DNA of 37,299 bases from a virus: IMG/VR virus record IMGVR_UViG_3300013103_000030, positions 1 through 37,299 of that record; one strand, given 5' to 3'. The notes under the pieces are model-generated. The model did no database searches and was not told where the DNA came from. It worked only from the letters and a program-made list of their open reading frames with translations. Position numbers and translations under genes: made by a program. The first letter of the stretch is position 1. Every line of letters starts with the position of its first letter. Shown here piece by piece: positions 18,758 to 25,764 of the stretch.

Positions 18758-18793
18758 GAAGATACGAAGCTTTTAATTAAGCTTCGTATCTTT
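18758..18793 (+). terminator. GATACGAAGC-family hairpin, copy 5
   Basis: AGATACGAAGCTT and AAGCTTCGTATCT form the stem around TTAATT, directly followed by a run of ten T (18791-18800). The strong T-run makes this the clearest rho-independent terminator of the family on the plus strand. It ends the operon 14437-18727. Confidence 0.9.
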
Positions 18794-18886
18794 TTTTTTT
18801 AAAAATTTATAAAAAATATGTAAAGACAATATCGTCATTTTTTAAAGTAAAAAATAATATCAAAAAAAAGAAATAAAGATAAGGAA

Positions 18887-18917
18887 GATACGAAACTTTT
18901 AATTAAGCTTCGTATCT
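18887..18917 (-). terminator. damaged GATACGAAGC-family hairpin, copy 6
   Basis: The right arm is intact (AAGCTTCGTATC) but the left arm reads GATACGAAACTT, leaving an A-C mismatch inside the stem. The outer bases no longer match either. It stands just downstream, on the minus strand, of the decayed ankyrin-like gene at 18929-19063, so it was probably that gene's terminator and is decaying with it. Confidence 0.65.
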
Positions 18918-18928
18918 CCTATGGAAAA

Positions 18929-19063
18929 TTATATCATTTCATTAGAAATCTTTATTGTTCTTTTTATTATTACCTCATTATCATTTTGAAGATTCTATTC
19001 TTTAAAATCTTTAGAAAAGATTTCTCTTCTAGCCATTTTAAATAATTTATTTATTTTCCTCAT
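18929..19063 (-). pseudogene. decayed ankyrin-like repeat gene (N-terminal remnant)
   Basis: On the minus strand from 19063 the frame reads MRKINKLFKMARREIFSKDF, then KE, a TAG at 18997-18995, then NL. The intact paralog at 26727 begins MEKIRDLFKMAKNGNLPEDF, then NMWNL. Ten of the first 20 residues match without gaps. The TAG falls exactly on the conserved Trp codon (TGG), flanked by NL in both. After it similarity fades and TAA follows at 18931-18929. An upstream in-frame ATG exists at 19090, but neither start has a good ribosome binding site. Promoter-like element B lies about 90 bases upstream and the damaged hairpin follows. A functional 22-31-residue peptide cannot be excluded. Recoding of TAG is unlikely, because TAG ends the gene at 26619. 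Confidence 0.62.
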
Positions 19064-19150
19064 TTTGGATAATTTTTTATATTTTTTCATTTTTATTCTT
19101 CACTAAATAATGTATATCTAAAATATCTTAAATATATATCTAAAATATTT

Positions 19151-19245
19151 AATTTATCTAAAAGGCTTTTATAGCTCCTTATCATTCTTATCTAAAAAAT
19201 CTCTAAAATAACTATATTTATGATATGTATGTAATTATACAGGTT
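19151..19245 (-). promoter_or_regulatory. repeated intergenic element, copy B
   Basis: This is almost identical to copy A: both share AATTTATCTAAAAGGCTTTT and, further right, AATCTCTAAAATAACTATAT. On the minus strand it reads promoter-like core, then GATTTTTTAGATA, then AAGGAG, then CTATAAAAGCC. No ATG follows at ribosome-binding distance. Its downstream side leads to the decayed ankyrin-like gene, which supports reading it as a promoter and leader. Confidence 0.58.
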
Positions 19246-19319
19246 AGATTAGAGAGTTTTATATAGCTATATGAAATAAGGTTATTTAAAATTATTTTAA
19301 AAAGAAATAAAGATAATAG

Positions 19320-19349
19320 AGATACGAAGCTTTCATTAGCTTCGTATCT
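19320..19349 (-). terminator. GATACGAAGC-family hairpin, copy 7
   Basis: AGATACGAAGCT and AGCTTCGTATCT form a 12-bp stem around TTCATT (AATGAA on the minus strand). It lies 18 bases beyond the stop of the holin gene and ends the lysis unit. Confidence 0.85.
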
Positions 19350-19367
19350 TCTATATATCTCATTTAT

Positions 19368-20042
19368 TTATTTAATGGATATTCCTTTCAAATGATTTTG
19401 AATGAATTTCCCAGAAGCTCTATCAGAAAACCAAAATGTCACAACAGATATAGTTAAATATATGATTGCGCTTATAAATTGATTTATGATAGAATAAGCT
19501 CGTTCTAAAATTATACTTTTACTTGCTTGATCCATTGAAGATATAGCAACTAAGATATCATCATTTTGACCAATCAGATTTATACATGTATAACAAATAT
19601 AAACACTAGAGAGTGTATAAAAAATTGTTAATCCAGGACGTATTGATTTTTGAAATATTTCTATTATTCCTAAAAAGAAAGCCAAGATTCCTCCTAAGAA
19701 TTTAAATACGAATGAAAATGATCCTGTTGAATCTATTAATTTATCTACTGTATTATATATTCTATTCTGATTTTTGAATATTAATTTCTGTCCTTCTTTA
19801 TATATTTGCGCATCTTCTATACTTTCTTTCCCTTCGTATTCTGTATTTATTATTTTTATTTCTTGTTCTTTTTCCAATATCATAGCTTTTGATTCAGCAT
19901 CGATTCGAGCTAATTCGTGATTCTGATCTAATTTCTTTTGTTCCATATCTAATTTTTTCATTTTAATATTCATATATCCTGTAGCTAAAGAACTGACTAA
20001 TCCAGTAAGCCCGCCTAATAATGCTTCAAATGGTATTAACAT
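19368..20042 (-). CDS. holin-like membrane protein (3-TM type)
   Basis: A 224-residue protein. An N-terminal amphipathic Gly/Ala/Leu helix (1-23) is followed by a charged coiled-coil region (about 28-66). Three hydrophobic segments follow at about 111-130, 137-157 and 186-204, then a conserved-looking VTFWFSDRASGKF and a basic tail. This layout fits phage holins of the three-transmembrane class, whose last segment ends in a W-F-x-x-R motif; they open the inner membrane to time lysis. AAAGGAG lies 11 bases before the ATG, inside the end of the DUF5675 gene, and the two frames overlap by seven bases. That coupling with a probable lysis gene supports the call. Another membrane structural protein is possible. 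Confidence 0.7.
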   Translation of the reverse strand: MLIPFEALLGGLTGLVSSLATGYMNIKMKKLDMEQKKLDQNHELARIDAESKAMILEKEQEIKIINTEYEGKESIEDAQIYKEGQKLIFKNQNRIYNTVDKLIDSTGSFSFVFKFLGGILAFFLGIIEIFQKSIRPGLTIFYTLSSVYICYTCINLIGQNDDILVAISSMDQASKSIILERAYSIINQFISAIIYLTISVVTFWFSDRASGKFIQNHLKGISIK

Positions 20043-20515
20043 TTTTTCATTTTCTCCTTTGATTTTGATATTGGTATTAATTCTCTTATATGTAATAAGA
20101 ATGTTTCATTATTCATATATGATACAAATTCACTTAATCCGATTCTTGAAGATAAAACTGCTTTTTGATTTCCTAAACGTCCAGAATAATTACCAATGAT
20201 TAAACATCCAGCGCTGTGTGTTTTATATCCAAGGCTTTTATCTCCTGCAAATGATCCATTATGAATCAAAATGGAAGTTCTATTAGGTACATTTAATAAT
20301 CTGAAAGCACTACGATATCCTCTATATTTATGAGGTACTACGACATAATCTCCATAAGGAATACATGATATATTTGGAGTATTATCTTTCCATGGTAATT
20401 CTATTATATGTTTCTTTAATCCTTTGATATCTATTAAAACTCCACAAGTCCCTTGATCTGAAGTTTCATATCTATATAAACAAATATTAGATAAATCATT
20501 TAAATCATATTTCAT
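20036..20515 (-). CDS. DUF5675-family protein, probable lysis role
   Basis: A 159-residue protein matching the DUF5675 pattern: GTCGVLIDI (22-30), ELPWKDNTPNISCIPYGDY (39-57), then FRLLNVPNRTSILIHNG (71-87) and HSAGCLIIG (100-108). The late His-x-x-Gly-Cys arrangement resembles the L,D-transpeptidase fold, so an action on peptidoglycan is plausible, but family function is not firmly known. His85, His100 and Cys104 are the residues to watch. The start has GGAGG 12 bases upstream; an ATG at 20527 abuts the ribosome binding site and is not used. No signal peptide is seen. It is co-transcribed with the overlapping holin-like gene, forming a lysis-type cassette. Confidence 0.75.
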   Translation of the reverse strand: MKYDLNDLSNICLYRYETSDQGTCGVLIDIKGLKKHIIELPWKDNTPNISCIPYGDYVVVPHKYRGYRSAFRLLNVPNRTSILIHNGSFAGDKSLGYKTHSAGCLIIGNYSGRLGNQKAVLSSRIGLSEFVSYMNNETFLLHIRELIPISKSKEKMKKC

Positions 20516-20577
20516 ATATCAAAACATCCTCCATATTATGAATAAAATATTTTTAAAGTTAAATACAAGGAGATATA

Positions 20578-21375
20578 ATGGAAAATTCTATTGAATATTT
20601 ATGTAAAGAGATATATTTAAATATCCCTTTAGAAATTTTAAATGAAGCATTTAAACCAAATGAACAATCTTTAGATGCTATTATAAAAGAAAATATAATC
20701 GTCGATATAGTCTTAAGAAGGTGTAATTTATATTCAGGTAAATTAGCTAAGATCCCTCTAAAGTCATCTTATCTAGTTAAATTAGAATCTTCAAATAATA
20801 GTTTTTTAGCAAACAATACATACGTTTATAAAATTCCACTCGAAGATAGAGAATATAGGGATATTTCTCATGTTATTGCGTTATCATATCCAATAGATTA
20901 TCTCTCATCTATTTCATATTCATACAGTATGGTTAATGAACAAAAATCTATCTGTAGTATGAAAGACAGGATATTAGGATCTAATGTTAATTATGATAAT
21001 ATTCCAATAATACCAGTTCCAATATTAATGAAAAATAATATGATTAGACTTGAACCTAATTTTGAAACTAATATTCAATTCATATTATCTTGCTTATTGA
21101 AATATGATTCTAATTTTACTAACATATCACCAAATTCATTAAGATATCTTTCTCAATTATGTATATTAGCAACAAAATCTTTTATATATAATAAATTGAT
21201 TATTCCTCTTGGTTCGGCCTACCTTGTGGGCGGCCAAGAGCTTGGAAGATTCAAAGAAATTGTTGAATCTTACGAAAACGCAAATGAAGAGTTTGAAGAT
21301 AAACTGAAAAAATTTAGAGCAGCTGAGGTATTTGACAAAGATATGATGTTGGGGATGATATCTTTGATGATTTAA
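20578..21375 (+). CDS. unknown 265-aa protein with GC-richer 3' end
   Basis: I do not recognise it. Residues 1-210 form a mixed alpha/beta protein (for example IPIIPVPILMKNNMIRLEP near 141-159), encoded by the usual A/T-rich codons. From about base 21205 the DNA changes: GGTTCGGCCTACCTTGTGGG and the codons after it are clearly richer in G and C. The protein there is a charged helix (FKEIVESYENANEEFEDKLK) ending DMMLGMISLMI. AAGGAG six bases before ATG supports the start. It forms a single-gene unit ending at the hairpin 21393-21424. Position between the lysis and accessory blocks says little about function; a virion role is only a guess. Confidence 0.78.
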   Translation: MENSIEYLCKEIYLNIPLEILNEAFKPNEQSLDAIIKENIIVDIVLRRCNLYSGKLAKIPLKSSYLVKLESSNNSFLANNTYVYKIPLEDREYRDISHVIALSYPIDYLSSISYSYSMVNEQKSICSMKDRILGSNVNYDNIPIIPVPILMKNNMIRLEPNFETNIQFILSCLLKYDSNFTNISPNSLRYLSQLCILATKSFIYNKLIIPLGSAYLVGGQELGRFKEIVESYENANEEFEDKLKKFRAAEVFDKDMMLGMISLMI

Positions 21376-21392
21376 AGAAATATGAGATAATT

Positions 21393-21424
21393 AGATACGA
21401 AGCTTTTAATTAAGCTTCGTATCT
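21393..21424 (+). terminator. GATACGAAGC-family hairpin, copy 8
   Basis: AGATACGAAGCTT and AAGCTTCGTATCT form the stem around TTAATT, followed by TCTTATATC. It lies 17 bases after the stop of the 265-aa gene. Confidence 0.85.
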
Positions 21425-21450
21425 TCTTATATCTATTTATTTTTTATGTA

Positions 21451-21491
21451 TTTTAGAATATTTCAAATATATATTATTACAATAGTAGATA
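21451..21491 (+). promoter_or_regulatory. promoter-like motif, family member 3
   Basis: ATTTCAAATATATATTATTA is identical to the core at 6053-6088. Upstream of it, ATGTATTTTAGAA is shared with the motif before the second ankyrin-like gene (26629-26665). It ends about 35-45 bases before the start at 21527. Confidence 0.58.
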
Positions 21492-21526
21492 TTAGATATT
21501 AACTTTAATTAAGGAGACATTAGAAA

Positions 21527-22489
21527 ATGGAAAACATTAAAAAATTATTTAAAATAGTTAAAAATGGTAATCTCCCAAAAGATTTTAGTAATTGGGAGAT
21601 TTGTGATGACGATAATTGGACAATAGCTCATGAAGCTGCTAAATGTGGTTACCTTCCCAAAGATTTTAATCAATGGGAAATTTGTAATAGGAATAGATGG
21701 AGTATAGCTCATATAGCTGCTAAATGTGGTTGTCTTCCCAAAGATTTCGATCGATGGGAAATTAAAAGTATTAATGGTTATTCGGTAGCTCATGAAGCTG
21801 CTGCTTATAATCATCTTCCAGATGATTTCGATAGATGGGAGATTAGAAAGAATAATGGATTAAGTGTAGCTCACACAGCTGCTAATTGTGGAACTATTCC
21901 AGATGATTTTGATAGATGGGAATTATGTGATAAAGAAGGTTGGAGTGTAGCTCATGAAGCCGCTAAGTATGATCATCTTCCAAAAGATTTTAATCAATGG
22001 GAGATTCGCGATGGTTATGGGTGGACCGTAGCTCATACAGCTGCTAAATGTGGTTGTCTTCCAAAAGATTTTAATCAATGGGAAATTCGTGATGGTTATG
22101 GGTGGACTGTAGCTCATACAGCTGCGTATTATAATCATCTTCCAAAAGATTTTAATCAATGGGAAATTTATAATGATCATGGTTGGAGCGTAGCTCATGA
22201 AGCTGCTAAGTATGATCATCTTCCAAATGATTTCAATCGATGGGATATTAAAGATGAAAAAGGCTGGAGCGTAGCTCATGTAGCTGCATTTCGTAATAAG
22301 CTCCCAGAAGGTTTTAATCAATGGAAAATTTCCAATCTTTGTGGAATAACAGTAGCTCATATAGCTGCCATAAACGGAACACTTCCCAAAAATTTTGATC
22401 AATGGGATTTAACTGATGAAAATGGAGTATCTGTAAAAGGATTGTGTAATATTCAAAAAACTTTAAATATATTTAAAAAGAGGAGATAA
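21527..22489 (+). CDS. ankyrin-like 27-residue repeat protein, long paralog
   Basis: A 320-residue protein: a 14-residue helical start (MENIKKLFKIVKNG), ten full repeats of 27 residues from residue 16, an eleventh partial repeat, and a basic tail (LNIFKKRR). The repeat reads LPxDFxxWEIxDxxGWxVAH followed by xAAxxGx. The G-W-x-V-A-H-x-A-A helix is ankyrin-type, but the unit is shorter than the usual 33. Such repeats bind other proteins; no enzyme domain is present. Repeats 6 and 7 are almost identical at the DNA level, pointing to recent expansion. AAGGAG ten bases upstream fixes the start. Its own promoter-like motif and a shared convergent hairpin frame it. A host-interaction or anti-defence adaptor is plausible but unproven. 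Confidence 0.85.
   Translation: MENIKKLFKIVKNGNLPKDFSNWEICDDDNWTIAHEAAKCGYLPKDFNQWEICNRNRWSIAHIAAKCGCLPKDFDRWEIKSINGYSVAHEAAAYNHLPDDFDRWEIRKNNGLSVAHTAANCGTIPDDFDRWELCDKEGWSVAHEAAKYDHLPKDFNQWEIRDGYGWTVAHTAAKCGCLPKDFNQWEIRDGYGWTVAHTAAYYNHLPKDFNQWEIYNDHGWSVAHEAAKYDHLPNDFNRWDIKDEKGWSVAHVAAFRNKLPEGFNQWKISNLCGITVAHIAAINGTLPKNFDQWDLTDENGVSVKGLCNIQKTLNIFKKRR
21572..22381 (+). repeat. ten tandem 81-bp coding repeats
   Basis: Ten in-frame units of 81 bases encode the ankyrin-like repeats of the gene 21527-22489. Units share blocks such as TTTTAATCAATGGGA and GTAGCTCATGAAGCTGCT. The high identity of units six and seven suggests unequal exchange. The same unit occurs about five times in the paralog 26727-27206. 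Confidence 0.88.
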
Positions 22490-22500
22490 ATAGAGATATA

Positions 22501-22536
22501 AGAAGATATGAAGCTTTTATTAGCTTCGTATCTTCT
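22501..22536. terminator. GATACGAAGC-family hairpin, copy 9, shared by convergent genes
   Basis: AGAAGATATGAAGCT and AGCTTCGTATCTTCT pair around TTTATT with one wobble (T-G at the ATATG position on the plus-strand RNA, A-C on the minus-strand RNA). It is the only hairpin between the ankyrin-like gene and the convergent Rad50-like gene, so it probably serves both strands. Confidence 0.8.
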
Positions 22537-22553
22537 GTATCTTTTTATCTCTT

Positions 22554-25079
22554 TTATTTTTTTATTGTTAAGTTCTCATTGTATTTTTCAGGGATAGCGA
22601 TATTATCCCTATTCAAAACAATAACGTCTCCATTAAAACCTTCCTGGAAAATTATATAATGATTCACAAGGAATATTTGACTTATTATATTTTCAGATAT
22701 TAAATATTTAAATAATTCTAATAATCTTGATTTATGGGTTTCATCTAATGCTTTATCTATTTCGTCTATAAATAATGGATACATTAATTTATTTAATATT
22801 ATCAATAATGCTAAATTAAATGATATCTTTATCATGTCTTTTTGACCAGATGATATTTTTGATATATCACTTATGTCAACATCATTTATCGTAATTGGAA
22901 ATAAGAAATCTATTTGATTTGAACTTAACTCATTTAAGGTCATTGGATAAGCTGCAATTTTAGATAAGAAGAAATTACTTATTTTAATTAATTTATCTAA
23001 AAATTCTTTTGTATATTCTAATGATATTTCTCGTAATCCTTTTTCTAATAACGATAAATTATATCTATCTTTGGTAAGGTTCCTAAGAGGGATGATTACT
23101 TCATTCTTTAATCTTTCTATGATAAATTCTTGATTCTTTATGGTATTTTTTATGGTAGATAATTTATCAGATATTTGATTAAAATAAGTAGTGATATCAT
23201 TTAAAAAAAGATTTAAAAATTCTTTCTTTTTTCTATATTCAACGGTGGTTAAAATATCATTTAATATATCTTTTTCTTTATTTAAATTATCTAAAATTTT
23301 CTTATATTCTAAATAAAAAATTAATTTTTTTTCTAATTTAGACTTATCAATATTTAATTTCTGAATTAAATCATATTTTTTCTTATATTCATCTTCATCT
23401 TGTTTTAATCTAATTTTAACAAAATCAGAAGATATTTTAGTAGAGGATTTCAATGAATTTAACTCATTTATTAAACTATCTTTTATATGTAGAAATTTTT
23501 CTTTTCTTATGATTTTTTCTATGATAGAAAAGATATATCTTAATTCTTTTATCAATAATAATGGTTCTGATATCAACAATTTCTTTATATTGATTTTTTC
23601 TTTTATTAATCGTTCTAAATGTGGACAAGTATTGAAGATAGATTTTAATTTAGATAATTTATTATGTAAAATATCTTGATTATTTATTTCTCTATTATAT
23701 CTAATTTGTACTTTTTCTAATTTAATCATCTTCTTTTTAATGGATTTATATTTCTTTATTATATGCTCATATTCATCATCAAATTTCTCACGTCCTGAGA
23801 GATATTCTATATATAAAGAACATATATCTTTTTTACAGTCTTCAGGAACGTTAAGATTCGTATATGATTTAGATTTTTCTTTCATTTTATTTTTTTTTAT
23901 ATTTAAAGAATTTATATCTAAAGATAATAATCGTATGGTATTTTTTATTTTCTCCGATTTTAATTTAAATGCATTAAGCTTGGATATAGATAATATATTG
24001 GAATGTTTATATTCTCTAAAATCATTTATCCAATCTATTAATTGCTGAAGTATATTATCTTTATTTTCATATAAAGTTTTTAATATATCAATATGCAATC
24101 CGGTATTATTATTTATATTTTCTAATTTCTTTAATTCTAATAAAGTATTTTTCAAATTGGTATCTATAAGTTCCATCTTCTCGGTTTGTGTCATATGTTT
24201 TAGATGAGTTTTATATTCTTCTATCCTTGATATTAATTTATCTATATTTATACTTTCATTATTTAACGACTCATTCATTTGAGCTAATTTAATCTTTACT
24301 AAATTTATCTTATTATCTATGTTAGAATATCTTTTATTTAATCTGGTAAATGATCTTATTAGATTATCTATTTTTTCTTTATCAAATTGAATATTAGATT
24401 CTTTTTCTATCTTATTTTCCAACATGGTTTGAATCTTAATTATCCATTGTGTAGTATTTATTTTTTCTTGTTCTAATGATTTTTTTAATTTATTCAATTC
24501 AGATAATTCATTTTTCTTTATCAATTGTTCTTTTAATTTTTCTTTTCTAGAAAATAACATAGAAATATTATTATTGACTTTATTCAATTCTTTTCTAATA
24601 CCTTTATGATATTCTGTAAAGATATCTATATTAACAGGATTAAGAGATAATAAAATTTGTTTTCGTTTAGATGGAATCATTTCGCATATATCTAAATCAC
24701 ATGATAAAATTTTTAACAATATAGGGGATATATCTAAATAAGATTCTATTAATTCTTGTTGAATATTAGCTCCTCCTCCTATATTTAATTCTTTTCCATT
24801 CTTTTTAAAACTATGAGCTTTTCCTAAAGATTTAAATTCAGAATACAATTCATAATTATCTTCATTATAAGTTAAAGATAATTTTTTCTCACCTTTCTTA
24901 TTGAAATCAGATTTAACTGGTACGGTTAATTTTAATTGTTCTAATAAAGATGATTTCCCGCTTCCATTTGTTCCTATTATACATTGAATCTTATTTGCTA
25001 TATTTAATTTAAATTCTTTTATATTAGATACTTTGAAACGTTTAAATTTATTCAGATAAATAGATGAAATAAATAGCAT
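22554..25079 (-). CDS. Rad50/SbcC/gp46-like recombination ATPase
   Basis: An 841-residue SMC-like ATPase. Walker A is GTNGSGKS (36-43). A long Lys/Glu/Leu-rich coiled coil runs from about 170 to 720, broken near its middle by a Cys pair (DCKKDIC) at the place of the Rad50 zinc hook, though spaced C-x4-C rather than CxxC. The C-terminal half-site has the signature SSGQKDMI (743-750), Walker B LFIDEID (769-775) with ALDE after it, and a switch His in LVNHY (about 806). In T4 the partner is nuclease gp47; none is seen here. Such complexes process DNA ends in recombination-dependent replication and host DNA breakdown. GGGAGG lies unusually far (13 bases) before the ATG. It is flanked by the two ankyrin-like genes. 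Confidence 0.88.
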   Translation of the reverse strand: MLFISSIYLNKFKRFKVSNIKEFKLNIANKIQCIIGTNGSGKSSLLEQLKLTVPVKSDFNKKGEKKLSLTYNEDNYELYSEFKSLGKAHSFKKNGKELNIGGGANIQQELIESYLDISPILLKILSCDLDICEMIPSKRKQILLSLNPVNIDIFTEYHKGIRKELNKVNNNISMLFSRKEKLKEQLIKKNELSELNKLKKSLEQEKINTTQWIIKIQTMLENKIEKESNIQFDKEKIDNLIRSFTRLNKRYSNIDNKINLVKIKLAQMNESLNNESINIDKLISRIEEYKTHLKHMTQTEKMELIDTNLKNTLLELKKLENINNNTGLHIDILKTLYENKDNILQQLIDWINDFREYKHSNILSISKLNAFKLKSEKIKNTIRLLSLDINSLNIKKNKMKEKSKSYTNLNVPEDCKKDICSLYIEYLSGREKFDDEYEHIIKKYKSIKKKMIKLEKVQIRYNREINNQDILHNKLSKLKSIFNTCPHLERLIKEKINIKKLLISEPLLLIKELRYIFSIIEKIIRKEKFLHIKDSLINELNSLKSSTKISSDFVKIRLKQDEDEYKKKYDLIQKLNIDKSKLEKKLIFYLEYKKILDNLNKEKDILNDILTTVEYRKKKEFLNLFLNDITTYFNQISDKLSTIKNTIKNQEFIIERLKNEVIIPLRNLTKDRYNLSLLEKGLREISLEYTKEFLDKLIKISNFFLSKIAAYPMTLNELSSNQIDFLFPITINDVDISDISKISSGQKDMIKISFNLALLIILNKLMYPLFIDEIDKALDETHKSRLLELFKYLISENIISQIFLVNHYIIFQEGFNGDVIVLNRDNIAIPEKYNENLTIKK

Positions 25080-25111
25080 CTTATTATCATTACCTCCCTG
25101 ATTTTATTAGC

Positions 25112-25140
25112 TTTATTATCTATGTAATAACTATATTAAA
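25112..25140 (-). promoter_or_regulatory. promoter-like motif before the Rad50-like gene
   Basis: Read on the minus strand this is TTTTAATATAGTTATTACAT followed by AGATAATA. It matches both the plus-strand motif (ATATATTATTACTTAGATA) and the core of the intergenic elements (AAATATAGTTATTTTAG), linking the two sets. It lies about 35-60 bases before the start at 25079. Confidence 0.5.
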
Positions 25141-25175
25141 ATAAAAAGATAAATAATCTAATTTTTCTTATCTTT

Positions 25176-25208
25176 AAAGATTTATAAACACATATCATTA
25201 CTTAGATA
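25176..25208 (+). promoter_or_regulatory. promoter-like motif, family member 4
   Basis: TTTATAAACACATATCATTA followed by CTTAGATA closely matches 158-190. It lies 60 bases before the start at 25268, back to back with the minus-strand motif of the Rad50-like gene. Confidence 0.55.
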
Positions 25209-25267
25209 TACAAAATTTAATAATAAAATAAATATTAACCTTATTGGATAAAAAGGAGAAATGATGA

Positions 25268-25687
25268 ATGAAAAAGGAAAAAGAAATGAAAAAATTCATG
25301 AGGATATTAAAAATAATATCACTTTTAAACAATTGCTATTTTGGTGATTTTGAAAAACCATTTGAATACAAATATTTTAATTATAAAAAATACTCATGGA
25401 TATTGCCATATGTTTTCAATAATGATTTCATCGAAATTTGGTGGAATATGCAATTATTTAATGAAAAAGATTATAATGTATTAATTGTATATTGTCATAA
25501 AAGTTTTGATGTTTGGTGGAATGAAGATTTTAAAATAAATAATTGTTTTAATCTTTTACTTAAATATTGTTTTAAGAAAATAGATATTTGGTATTTACCA
25601 GAAAAACTTAATAATAAAGAAAATTCGAAATTTTTATTTCAATATACTAATATCATTACATCTAAATTAAAACATAATTATCATTGA
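25268..25687 (+). CDS. small W-rich repeat protein
   Basis: A 139-residue protein I cannot name, built from about four units of roughly 25 residues. The pattern is F-N-x-x-x-Y/F-N-x-L followed by Y-C-x-K-x-F-D-V/I-W-W, for example FNEKDYNVLIVYCHKSFDVW, then FKINNCFNLLLKYCFKKIDI. Each unit looks like a helix pair, so this is a solenoid-type repeat protein of the same size class as the ankyrin-like ones, though not the same motif. The start at 25268 has AAGGAG nine bases upstream; two earlier ATGs at 25261 and 25264 are too close to it and lead to short frames. It opens a three-gene unit that includes a Zn-ribbon gene and the second ankyrin-like gene. Confidence 0.75.
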   Translation: MKKEKEMKKFMRILKIISLLNNCYFGDFEKPFEYKYFNYKKYSWILPYVFNNDFIEIWWNMQLFNEKDYNVLIVYCHKSFDVWWNEDFKINNCFNLLLKYCFKKIDIWYLPEKLNNKENSKFLFQYTNIITSKLKHNYH

Positions 25688-25764
25688 TAGATAAAATATT
25701 AATTTATTTTTAACAACTATTATTTAAGTAAAATATATTTAAAAATAAATTTGGAGATAACAAA

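Larger units (their letters stand above)
18728..19367. other. 640-bp gene-free gap between convergent units
   Basis: The gap holds, left to right: the terminator of the plus operon (18758-18793), a damaged family hairpin (18887-18917), a decayed minus-strand ankyrin-like gene (18929-19063), the repeated element copy B (19151-19245) and the terminator of the lysis pair (19320-19349). The rest is A/T-rich with no supported gene. It reads as the site of a lost minus-strand gene cassette. Confidence 0.7.

Noticed and set aside
18929-19063. TAG recoded as an amino acid, which would restore the ankyrin-like remnant
   Set aside because: TAG is the natural stop of the gene at 26619, all other large genes end in TAA or TGA in expected places, and similarity fades soon after the TAG.
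21545-22402. Long open frames on the minus strand inside the long ankyrin-like gene
   Set aside because: They arise because the 81-bp coding repeat lacks stops in that frame; they have no ribosome binding site and mirror the repeat period.
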